In this document: positions 25,367-33,343 of the stretch, piece by piece | How positions within the stretch are numbered: position 1 is the first letter of the stretch | How the letters are laid out: each line of letters starts with the position of its first letter | Source: JACCQS01 sp963766765 | Lineage (GTDB): Bacteria > Actinomycetota > Actinomycetes > Mycobacteriales > Geodermatophilaceae | Assembly (NCBI GenBank): GCA_963766765.1 | Contig: CAVYBR010000003.1 | Location: 1 to 64,000, forward strand | Direction: 5' to 3' | Length of the DNA: 64,000 nt | Translations under genes and position numbers: made by a program | Notes under the pieces: generated by a model | What the model was told of the DNA's origin: nothing | The model's input: only the letters and a program-made list of their open reading frames with translations | The model's database searches: none

Positions 25367-28300
25367 CCTGTGGCCACCTCGGGCTGGTAGGAGCAGTAGA
25401 TGCCGGTGCGTACGGCGTTGGCGAGGTGCCTCCCCAGCGCGGGGTGCGCGATCTCGATTCGCCGAATGGCGTCATGCACGCGGGCGGAAACTGCCTTGCG
25501 CAGCCGCTCGATCGGGACCGGACCAGCTGCGCGGCTTCGGCCACCCGCACCGATGGCGCCGGTCAGCTGGTCCACGATCGCGTCATACTCGGCGCGGGCC
25601 CGATCGGCCCTTGCGATGTCATGGTCAGCGTCCGCATCGTCTAATTCCTCGCTCAGATCCGCGAGGCGAGCTTTGTACGCGGCAATTGCGCGGCGGTCGA
25701 GGGCGGCATCTCCGCTGTCACCGAAGACTTCCACCGGTACGCCTTCGAGGTCGCTGACATGGACCTCGCGCCCAGCCGCCGACAGGAGGACGGCGAGGTC
25801 GGCCATTCCCTTGGTGTGCTTGATGATCGTCGAAATTCCGCCGTAGGTGATGTGCCACACGTCGCCTCCCCGGCGAAATTCGTTGGCCGTGCCCGATCTG
25901 GTCCCGCCCGTCGCCGGTTGTGCGTGAGATCGGACGAGGTGGGAGAGACCGATCGCTGCATATGCGGCATCGGCATCGGTGTGCCGACTCTCGGCCAAGG
26001 CGGCGTCGTCACCACGCGCAATGAGACATTCGGCCAAGGAACGTAGTGCATCTGCCGTGAGACTGCCTCCGAAGCCACGGTTGACGACGACGGCTTGCTC
26101 GGCGTAGCGGACAGCATCGTCGTGCCGACCAAGTGCTGAGCAGCCGACAGCGACAAACCGCGCCACCGATCCGTAGAGACCCGCGCCGATCCCTTCGAAG
26201 GCGACGAGGTCCGCGTACGGCTCAAGTAAGGCAAGCGCATTACCGAGGACCGGGTGGTCAATGGCTGCGGCGACACGTACGACGTTCGCGATGTTCGGCA
26301 GCCACTCCGCGTCTGCGACGTGCGCGTCGAGGCCGATCGCTGCCGCTCGGTCCAAGCAGGCTGCGGCGTCCACGAGACGGTTGACCAAGTAGTAGGCCCA
26401 AGCGTATTCGCCGGGCGCCGCGATGTACATCTCGAGTGGTGAGCCTTCCTCGACCAGCGCCTCGACCGCGCGTACGGCTCCGGTGTTGTCGCCGCTCTGC
26501 CACATCGCCGAAAGACGCAGCACGGCCGCCAGCATCGGGCCGTTGGTGCTGCCCGCCGCGCGGCCAAGCGCCTCCGCCTCGCCGATAAGACGATCGGCGG
26601 CGCTCAAGTCGCCGCCAACGAGGCTAAATTGAGCTCGCCACAGCGGCACGTACCAGGAATACAGGGGACTCCCGACGGTTGCCGCGCGTCGGGCGAAGGC
26701 CCGGGTGTCCTCCTCGACACCGGCGATGTCACCCCGCTCAAGAGCGGCGACGAAGCGCAGTCGGCGACCGAGCAGCTCCAAGGGCCCATCCCCGGCTTCC
26801 TCGGCTATGGCGATGATCTCCGACGCCTCGGCTCGGCGCTGGTCCACATGCTGGGGCCCGGCGATCGCGTCGCAGTGGGAACCCAGAGCCCGGCCGAGCA
26901 CGATCGGATCCGCCGCCTCCCGGGCCAGCACGACCGCCTTCTCAGCAAGCTCGAGTCGCCGTACGTCCGGGGCGGTGAACGACAGCGCGACCGACAGGCG
27001 GGCCAGCACCGTGGCCCGCAGACCCGGTTCCGGTGTCGCCTCCAGTGCGTTGGCCGCCTCCTCGAGCAGGTCGATCTGGCGTTGGTCGAACAAGCGCACC
27101 TCGAAACCTGACAGGTCTGCGCTGAAACCCAACGCTGCGCGGGCAAGCAACCTAGCCGAGCCAAGTGACCGGCCGATGCTCGCCAGGTCCGCGAACGCTC
27201 GCGCCGCACCTTCCTCGTCTCCGGCGAACAGGCGAGCTCGACCCAGCCCTGCCAGGGCGTCGGCTGCGCTGTCGGAGTCCGGCGTCCCTGGGCGCAGCGC
27301 CAGCAGCGCCCGTTCGTAGTGTGCAGCAGCCTCTTCCCAGGCCATGGCCGACAGCGCCCGGTCGCCCGCGGACACGGACCATTCCGCGGCCTCGACAGCG
27401 CAGGGCGGACCGGCCGCCAGGAGGTGAGCGGCGATGACCGCGGGTTCGGCATCGCCGACCCGCAGCACGGTGGAAGCGAGCTTGTGCAGGTCGGCGATGT
27501 CCGAGGAGTCGACACCCTCGAGCGCCGCCAGGCGCAACAGATCGTGTGTGAAGGCCCAAGACCCGGTTCCGGGCGATCGCCCGACAATCCGGAGCGACGC
27601 CGCCCTGTCCAGCGCGGCGTTGAGCGCGCCTGAAGGCAGATCGAGCATGTGGTCGAGGTCGGCGGTGCGGAACGGACTGCCGAGGACCGCGGCGGCGACC
27701 AGCACGGCGCGATCCGAAGCGTCGAGGGGCGCCAGGCCTTGCTGCAGCAGGTCACGAGCCCCGGTCGGCAGCGTGCCCACTCCCAACGCGCCCTCGTCCT
27801 CGGCCAGCAGGCGGCCGATCTGCACGACGAGGAAGGGATTGCCTCCGGTCAAGCCGAGGACCTCGTCCGCGAAGACCGCGCCCCGTCCCGCACCGACCTG
27901 CTCGCCGAGAAGCGCGGCGACCGCGGATCTGTCCAGGCCACGAAGCGGTAGGCGGTCGGCCCGTCCACCTAACCGGGTCAGCATGGAGTCGGCCGAGGTA
28001 TCCGTGTCCCGGTAGGCACCAACGACCAGCACAGGCAGCCCTGGTACGTGGGCGGCCACGACGTCGAGCAGCTGCAGCGTCCCCTCATCCGCCCAGTGCA
28101 GGTCGTCGAGGACGAGCAACACCGCACGTCTGGTCGATGCCTCCTCGAGGGCAGTCACCACGGCGTTATAGGCCGCCGTCCGCGCTGCTGTGGTCGCCGT
28201 CCTATCGCCGAACGACGTTCCCTGCAGGACACCCATCGCCCGCCGACCGGGCGGACCGAGACCGGAGAGCAGGGTGAACCATGGACCGTGAGCGACCGTA

Positions 28301-28506
28301 CCGCCGGTCGACGAGCATGCTGACCAGCGCACGGTGACGCCGCCACGGCGAGCGGCTGTCGTGACATCACGCGCGGTGGTCGTCTTCCCGATCCCGGCTT
28401 CCCCGGACAGAAGCAGCAGCCGGCCGCTGCCGGAAATCGCGGCGGTCAAGGCCTCGGCCAGGACGGCGCCGACCTGCCCACGACTGGGATCCGGCTGCGC
28501 GCTCAC
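25354..28506 (-). CDS. Large AAA-ATPase/TPR transcriptional regulator-like protein
   Basis: About 1050 residues. An AAA_16-type ATPase module has Walker A GEAGIGKT (about residues 35-42) and Walker B VLLVLDDLHWAD (about 129-140). A long helical repeat region of TPR type follows (about 350-850), then a C-terminal region of about 175 residues with FRRGGDVWHITYGGIST, LAVLLSAAGREVHVSDLEG and HPALGRHLANAVRTGIYCSY. The size and order match LuxR/LAL regulators, but the usual LuxR helix-turn-helix is absent. GTG 28506 is chosen because a palindrome at 28528-28549 would fall inside the longer reading that begins at 28578. It is divergent from the methyltransferase gene, its likely target. Confidence 0.78.
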   Translation of the reverse strand: MSAQPDPSRGQVGAVLAEALTAAISGSGRLLLLSGEAGIGKTTTARDVTTAARRGGVTVRWSACSSTGGTVAHGPWFTLLSGLGPPGRRAMGVLQGTSFGDRTATTAARTAAYNAVVTALEEASTRRAVLLVLDDLHWADEGTLQLLDVVAAHVPGLPVLVVGAYRDTDTSADSMLTRLGGRADRLPLRGLDRSAVAALLGEQVGAGRGAVFADEVLGLTGGNPFLVVQIGRLLAEDEGALGVGTLPTGARDLLQQGLAPLDASDRAVLVAAAVLGSPFRTADLDHMLDLPSGALNAALDRAASLRIVGRSPGTGSWAFTHDLLRLAALEGVDSSDIADLHKLASTVLRVGDAEPAVIAAHLLAAGPPCAVEAAEWSVSAGDRALSAMAWEEAAAHYERALLALRPGTPDSDSAADALAGLGRARLFAGDEEGAARAFADLASIGRSLGSARLLARAALGFSADLSGFEVRLFDQRQIDLLEEAANALEATPEPGLRATVLARLSVALSFTAPDVRRLELAEKAVVLAREAADPIVLGRALGSHCDAIAGPQHVDQRRAEASEIIAIAEEAGDGPLELLGRRLRFVAALERGDIAGVEEDTRAFARRAATVGSPLYSWYVPLWRAQFSLVGGDLSAADRLIGEAEALGRAAGSTNGPMLAAVLRLSAMWQSGDNTGAVRAVEALVEEGSPLEMYIAAPGEYAWAYYLVNRLVDAAACLDRAAAIGLDAHVADAEWLPNIANVVRVAAAIDHPVLGNALALLEPYADLVAFEGIGAGLYGSVARFVAVGCSALGRHDDAVRYAEQAVVVNRGFGGSLTADALRSLAECLIARGDDAALAESRHTDADAAYAAIGLSHLVRSHAQPATGGTRSGTANEFRRGGDVWHITYGGISTIIKHTKGMADLAVLLSAAGREVHVSDLEGVPVEVFGDSGDAALDRRAIAAYKARLADLSEELDDADADHDIARADRARAEYDAIVDQLTGAIGAGGRSRAAGPVPIERLRKAVSARVHDAIRRIEIAHPALGRHLANAVRTGIYCSYQPEVATGWRR

Positions 28507-28527
28507 GACCACGTGACGGTACTCGGC

Positions 28528-28549
28528 ATCTGGCGAAACCAGACCAGAT
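28528..28549. promoter_or_regulatory. Palindrome between regulator and methyltransferase genes
   Basis: ATCTGG (28528-28533) is mirrored by CCAGAT (28544-28549), and within it TCTGG-cgaaa-CCAGA forms a 5-5-5 inverted repeat. It lies 40 bases before the methyltransferase ATG and 22 bases upstream of the chosen regulator start, a good place for an operator. Confidence 0.45.
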
Positions 28550-28589
28550 CTAGCGGCCTTCGGTTGACAGCCACTCACGAGGAGGATTC

Positions 28590-29726
28590 ATGACCACTAC
28601 GACGACCCAAGAGACCAGCCACGAGGTATCTGCGAGCCCCGACGATGCCGGCCTCGAAGCAGCGATCGGAGGATTCGCCGAACGAGTCTTCCTGGCCGCT
28701 ATTGGCAGCTTCGAATTGGCCACCATCGAACTGGGTATGCGACTTGGACTCTACGAGGCCTTGTCCGCCGGCCCGGCAGCTCCGCCGGAACTGGCCGCTC
28801 AAGCGGGTATCGACGCTCGCTACGCACGTGAGTGGCTCGAACAGCAGGCCAGCGCAGGGATCGTGTGCATCGACAGCGACCCGACCGACGGCGATCCGGA
28901 CAGCCGCGTCTTCTCACTACCCGTCGCACACCAGGCCTGCCTGCTCGACCCTGACAGCCTGGCCCACATCGCGCCGCTGGCGACGTTCGCCGTTGAATGT
29001 CCGGTCGTCCTTCCCGAGCTCGTAGAGGCCTACCGCCTAGGCTCGGGGATCAGCTTCGCCGGCTACGGCGAGTGGGTACGACGGGCCCAGGAAGGCTTCA
29101 ACCGACCTCAGTTCGTCAACCTGCTCACCACCGAATGGTTGCCAGCGATGCCCGACGTGGCAGCTCGCCTGGAAGCCGGACCGGCATCTGTCGCAGATCT
29201 GGGATGCGGCTGCGGGTGGTCCTCGATCGCCATTGCCCGCGGCTATCCGAATGTCGCAGTAGACGGCTTCGACACCGACCGGGCCTCGATCGTCGATGCC
29301 ACGGCGAACGCAGCCGCTGCCGGCGTCGCCGCCCGGGTCCGTTTCACCGCCGAAGACGCCGCGTCCACAGAGGGGACCTACGACCTCGTCTGCTGCTTCG
29401 AAGCACTTCACGACATGGCCCATCCCGTCCAGGCTCTCAGCGCGATGCGTGACATGGCCGGTCCCGACGGCGCTGTCTTCATCGTCGATGAACGGGCCGC
29501 CGACGCGCTCACGGCCAACGACCCCGACCCGATGCAACGGTTGTTCTACGCGGCCAGCGTCCTGCACTGCCTCCCCGTAGGGCGCAGTGAAGAGGACTCG
29601 GCAGCCACCGGCACCGTCCTGCGGGCCGCCACCGTCGAACGCCTCGCGGCCGAGGCCGGCTTCCGCTCCGTCGAGGTCCTGCCCGTCGACCACGACGTGT
29701 TCCGCTTCTACCGGCTCCACAAGTAG
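28590..29726 (+). CDS. SAM-dependent methyltransferase with N-terminal winged-helix-like region
   Basis: A 378-residue protein. Residues about 25-110 (ATIELGMRLGLYEALSAGPAA, YAREWLEQQASAGIV) resemble the winged-helix dimerisation domain of small-molecule O-methyltransferases. The class I SAM fold follows, with motif I VADLGCGCGWSSIAIA at about 197-212, an acidic end of strand 2 (VDGFDTD), and LVCCFEALHDMAHP as motif IV. Substrate unknown. The ATG has a GAGGAGGA site. The gene is divergent from the AAA regulator and precedes a small ORF; the trio lies inside the pntB-repeat-bounded segment. Confidence 0.85.
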   Translation: MTTTTTQETSHEVSASPDDAGLEAAIGGFAERVFLAAIGSFELATIELGMRLGLYEALSAGPAAPPELAAQAGIDARYAREWLEQQASAGIVCIDSDPTDGDPDSRVFSLPVAHQACLLDPDSLAHIAPLATFAVECPVVLPELVEAYRLGSGISFAGYGEWVRRAQEGFNRPQFVNLLTTEWLPAMPDVAARLEAGPASVADLGCGCGWSSIAIARGYPNVAVDGFDTDRASIVDATANAAAAGVAARVRFTAEDAASTEGTYDLVCCFEALHDMAHPVQALSAMRDMAGPDGAVFIVDERAADALTANDPDPMQRLFYAASVLHCLPVGRSEEDSAATGTVLRAATVERLAAEAGFRSVEVLPVDHDVFRFYRLHK

Positions 29727-29783
29727 TGCCCAGCAAGTAGCCCCCTGCACTCCAATCACCCCGACAGAGAAGGAGATCTGACG

Positions 29784-30023
29784 ATGCACCTGACCTCTTA
29801 CCACTTCGATGGCGACCCGGAAACGCTGCAGATCGGCTACGCAAAGATGCTCTCGGCCATTCCGGACGTGTTGCTGAATCTTTGTGTGCCTCGCCTCGAT
29901 GGAATCACGGTGATCGATGCCTGCCCGACTCGCGCCGACTTCGAGTCCTTCACGGCCAGCGACAATTTCGCGTCAAACCTCATAGCTTTCGGTCTGCCCA
30001 TTCCGCGTCGAGACGCTCGGTGA
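29784..30023 (+). CDS. Small alpha/beta protein, probably frameshifted at its 3' end
   Basis: A 79-residue frame beginning MHLTSYHFDGDPETLQIGYAKM behind a strong GAAGGAG ribosome site. It has a strand-helix-strand pattern like small monooxygenase-type dimeric barrels. After GLPIP the frame ends in RRDAR. In the +1 frame the text continues as RVETLGDVCGLYGAAVSETVEP to a TGA at 30084, which looks like the natural C-terminus of about 100 residues. One extra base near 30000-30004 would explain it. It is probably co-transcribed with the methyltransferase 57 bases upstream; function unknown. Confidence 0.6.
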   Translation: MHLTSYHFDGDPETLQIGYAKMLSAIPDVLLNLCVPRLDGITVIDACPTRADFESFTASDNFASNLIAFGLPIPRRDAR

Positions 30024-30192
30024 CGTATGCGGTTTGTACGGTGCGGCAGTGTCGGAAACTGTCGAGCCGGCGAAGCAGGCGTGAGTAGGCGGGCTGCGCA
30101 TCATCGCCTATGGTGGGCACGGCTTCCTGCCGAATGACGGCCAGCCTGAATGATCCGGGCCGGGACGACCGACTTTCCCGGGGGAGGAGATT

Positions 30193-30352
30193 GTCGTCAG
30201 AGTGCGCGAAGGATGTCCTCTACCCGATCCTTGGCGTCACCGAAGAGCATCGCGCTGTTGTCGCGGTAGAAGAGTGGGTTGGGCACTCCGGCATATCCCG
30301 AGGCCATCGACCGTTTGAAGACGATGACGTTGTCTGCTTCCCAGACCTTCAG
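30193..30352. repeat. 160-bp direct repeat, copy B (3' end of intact pntB)
   Basis: This is the counterpart of 25105-25264, in direct orientation and with one mismatch. Here it belongs to the intact pntB gene, whose stop codon is at 30197-30199. The distance between copies is 5088 bases. Confidence 0.95.
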
Positions 30353-31618
30353 AACCGGCATGCCGGCGATCGGACTGGTCGGGTCGTCGGTGGCCGCGGG
30401 GTTGACGGTGTCGTTGGCACCGATCACGAGTACGACGGCGGTGTCGTCGAAGTCGTCGTTGATCTCGTCCATGTCGAGCACGATGTCGTAGGGCACCTTC
30501 GCCTCGGCCAGGAGGACGTTCATGTGGCCGGGGAGCCGGCCGGCGACGGGGTGGATCCCGAACCGGACGTCGACGCCCCTTTCGCGCAGCCTGCGACTCA
30601 GCTCTGCCACGCCGTTCTGCGCCCGCGCGACGGCCATCCCGTAGCCCGGCGTGATGATCACGGTGTCGGCATCGGCCAACAGCTCTGCCACTCCCACGGC
30701 AGTGATCTCGTTGTGGTCGCCGAAGTCGGTGTCCTTCCCAGGATCGGTCGCCTGGATCCCGAAGCCTCCCGCGATCACGGAGATGAAGGAGCGGTTCATC
30801 GCCCGGCACATGATGTATGACAGGTAGGCACCCGAAGAGCCGACCAGGGCGCCGGTGATGATCAGCAGGTCGTTGGCCAGCAGGAAACCGGAGGCGGCTG
30901 CCGCCCAGCCGGAGTAGCTGTTGAGCATGGACACCACCACCGGCATGTCGCCGCCGCCGATGGATGCGACCAGGTGCCAGCCGAGCAGCAGAGCGATGGC
31001 GGTGACGGTGACCAACAGCCACAGCTGCGGGTCGATCACGAACCATGTGGTGAGCGCGGCGAAGGCGACCAGCGCGCCGAGGTTCAGGACATTCTTGCCG
31101 GGCAGCATCAGCGGATCGGACTTGATCCGCGCAGACAGTTTCAGGAACGCAACGATGGATCCGGTGAATGTGACCGCACCGATGAAGACACCGATGAAGA
31201 CCTCACCGTGGTGGATCCCCAGCGAATCAAGGGTCTGCAGGTGCTGGGCCTCAGCGCCGTCGAGGTCGGCCTCGACCGCGAGGTAGCCGTTCCAGCCGAC
31301 GAGCACCGCGGCGAGTCCGACGAAGCTGTGCAGCAGCGCGATCAGCTCCGGCATCCCGGTCATTTCGACCATGCGGGCTCGATAGAGACCGACCGTCGCC
31401 CCGACGGCGGCAGCGGCGAGCAGCAATGCGAGGCCACTCGATTCGATGTCCCTGTCGATTGCCAGCGCGATCGTCGCGACCAGGGCCAACAGCATGCCGA
31501 CCATGCCGAAGGTGTTGCCAGTCTTCGCGGTTTCGTGCCTGGACAGACCGGCCAGTGCGAGGATGAACAGCAGGGCCGCGACGATGTAGGCCGCCTGCGC
31601 GGCCGATTCGATGGTCAT
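30197..31618 (-). CDS. pntB: NAD(P) transhydrogenase subunit beta
   Basis: A 473-residue membrane subunit. Eight or nine hydrophobic segments occupy roughly residues 1-270, including the LIALLHSFVGLAAVLVGWNGYL region. The C-terminal NADP(H)-binding domain includes VIITPGYGMAVARAQ, GIHPVAGRLPGHMNVLLAEA and PYDIVLDMDEIN. The enzyme couples proton entry to reduction of NADP+ by NADH. ATG 31618 is preferred; a TTG at 31657 overlaps pntA and adds 13 residues. It directly follows pntA with 16 bases between. Confidence 0.95.
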   Translation of the reverse strand: MTIESAAQAAYIVAALLFILALAGLSRHETAKTGNTFGMVGMLLALVATIALAIDRDIESSGLALLLAAAAVGATVGLYRARMVEMTGMPELIALLHSFVGLAAVLVGWNGYLAVEADLDGAEAQHLQTLDSLGIHHGEVFIGVFIGAVTFTGSIVAFLKLSARIKSDPLMLPGKNVLNLGALVAFAALTTWFVIDPQLWLLVTVTAIALLLGWHLVASIGGGDMPVVVSMLNSYSGWAAAASGFLLANDLLIITGALVGSSGAYLSYIMCRAMNRSFISVIAGGFGIQATDPGKDTDFGDHNEITAVGVAELLADADTVIITPGYGMAVARAQNGVAELSRRLRERGVDVRFGIHPVAGRLPGHMNVLLAEAKVPYDIVLDMDEINDDFDDTAVVLVIGANDTVNPAATDDPTSPIAGMPVLKVWEADNVIVFKRSMASGYAGVPNPLFYRDNSAMLFGDAKDRVEDILRAL

Positions 31619-31634
31619 GGGAGTCAGCGTCTGA

Positions 31635-33161
31635 TCAGTCTCGGGAGAACATCGCAAGCATCCGCCGGGTCACCGCAAAGCCACCGAACACGTTGATGCT
31701 GGCCAGCAGGACCGCACACGTGGACACGATGGTGATCGCGGTATTGCCCTGTCCGATCTGCAGCAGCGCACCGACCACGATGATTCCGGAGATGGCATTC
31801 GTCACCGACATCAGCGGCGTGTGCAACGCATGGTGCACCCGTCCGATGACATAGAAGCCGACAACGATCGACAGTGCGAACACAGTCAAGTGCCCGAGCA
31901 AGGCCGAAGGGGCCAGCGCCGCACAGAGGAACAGAAGCCCAGCCCCGATGACGACCACCGACAGTCGCCGCGCCGGCGAGACGTGCTTGCGGATCGGCGA
32001 CTCGGCTCCGGCGACGGCTGGGACAGCCTCCACCATCGAGGCTGACACCTGGACCGGCGGCGGCGGCCAGGTCGACGTGCCGTCGCGCACCACGGTCATC
32101 GATCGCTGCACGACGTCGTCGAAATCCAGGACGAGCTTGCCATCTTTTCCCGGCGTCATCAGCTTCATCAGATTCACCAGATTGGTGCCGTACAGCTGCG
32201 ACGCCTGCGTGGGGACCCGGCCCGCAAGATCGGTATAGCCGATGATCGTCACGCCGTTGCTGGTGACCACAGCTTCTCCGGCGACGGTTCCCTCGACGTT
32301 TCCGCCGTTGGTTGCCGCCATGTCGACGATGACGCTGCCGGACTTCATGCCCGACACCATCTCCGTGGTGATCAGCCGTGGCGCGGGCCGCCCAGGGATC
32401 AGCGCCGTGGTGATCAGGATGTCGACGTCCTTGGTCTGCTGCGCGTACAGCTGGGCGGCGCGCTCGTTGTAGTCATCAGACATCTCCTTGGCATAGCCGG
32501 TCGCGCTCACCTCCACGTCGGCGGCCGGCACAGACAGATACTCCGCACCAAGGGACCTGACCTGATCTGCCACCTCGGGCCGCGGGTCGGTCGCCCGCAC
32601 GATCGCGCCCATGGCGCCGGCGGCCCCGATTGCCGAAAGGCCCGCGACACCGGCTCCGGCGACGAGCACCTTCGCTGGCGGAACCTTGCCCGCAGCAGTC
32701 ACCTGGCCGGTGAAGAACCGGCCGAAGGCGTGTGCGGCCTCGATGACGGCGCGATAGCCCGCGATATTCGCCATCGAGCTGAGCATGTCGAGCGACTGGG
32801 CGCGCGAGATCCGCGGGACCGCATCCATCGCCAACGCGGTGATCGGCCGGCGCGCAAGGTCCTCCACCAGGTCCGGGTTCAGATTCGGACTCAGCATGCT
32901 GATCAACGTGGCTCCGGTACCGAGACCGTCCAGCTGCTCGCGCGCAGGAACGTTGACCCCGAAGACCACATCGGCCGTCAACGGATCACCGATCCGCGCT
33001 CCCGCTTCGACGTAGGCCTCGTCGGGGAAGCTCGACGCCGCGCCGGCACCGGCCTCGACCACCACGTCATAACCCAAGCCGCACAACTGCACCACCGTCG
33101 CCGGTGTTGCCGCCACCCGGGTCTCACCAGGATCACGTTCCTTGAGGACCCCGATAAGCAC
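31635..33161 (-). CDS. pntA: NAD(P) transhydrogenase subunit alpha (fused form)
   Basis: A 508-residue protein combining the soluble NAD(H)-binding domain (LIGVLKERDPGETRVAATP, GAGVAGLSAIGAAGAMGA, VDMAATNGGNVEGTV) with a C-terminal membrane part of about 110 residues (three to four helices, VFALSIVVGFYVIGRVHHALHTPLMSVTNAISG split across helices). This is the E. coli-like fused alpha subunit rather than the separate PntAA/PntAB arrangement seen in many actinobacteria. The GTG start has a GGAGG site five bases upstream. Confidence 0.95.
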   Translation of the reverse strand: MLIGVLKERDPGETRVAATPATVVQLCGLGYDVVVEAGAGAASSFPDEAYVEAGARIGDPLTADVVFGVNVPAREQLDGLGTGATLISMLSPNLNPDLVEDLARRPITALAMDAVPRISRAQSLDMLSSMANIAGYRAVIEAAHAFGRFFTGQVTAAGKVPPAKVLVAGAGVAGLSAIGAAGAMGAIVRATDPRPEVADQVRSLGAEYLSVPAADVEVSATGYAKEMSDDYNERAAQLYAQQTKDVDILITTALIPGRPAPRLITTEMVSGMKSGSVIVDMAATNGGNVEGTVAGEAVVTSNGVTIIGYTDLAGRVPTQASQLYGTNLVNLMKLMTPGKDGKLVLDFDDVVQRSMTVVRDGTSTWPPPPVQVSASMVEAVPAVAGAESPIRKHVSPARRLSVVVIGAGLLFLCAALAPSALLGHLTVFALSIVVGFYVIGRVHHALHTPLMSVTNAISGIIVVGALLQIGQGNTAITIVSTCAVLLASINVFGGFAVTRRMLAMFSRD

Positions 33162-33321
33162 CGCGACCTCCGTTCATGCGTCCTGCACCTTGGTCGGACT
33201 CCCCGTGTCCGCGGGCCCGTCTGCGCGCTTCTTGCCGACCCAACCTCGCCCATCAGCCGACCCGGCAAGTCAAACATGAGGGGAAGACAGCCGAGCAGAT
33301 GGTGCCCGCCGCCATCGCAGA

Positions 33322-33341
33322 CCGGTCCTACGGGCGACCGG
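33322..33341 (-). terminator. Hairpin after the amidohydrolase gene
   Basis: CCGGTC (33322-33327) pairs with GACCGG (33336-33341) around an eight-base loop, starting three bases after the amidohydrolase stop. It could end that transcript before pntA. The stem is short and there is no U-tract. Confidence 0.35.
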
Positions 33342-33343
33342 CG

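Noticed and set aside
28564..28569. TTGACA as a -35 box for the methyltransferase gene
   Set aside because: A matching -10 box would fall on the start codon, while the gene has a normal ribosome site, so this is probably chance.
25105..30352. Classical transposon or phage-integrase island
   Set aside because: No transposase, integrase, terminal inverted repeats or tRNA target were found; the repeats are gene sequence.
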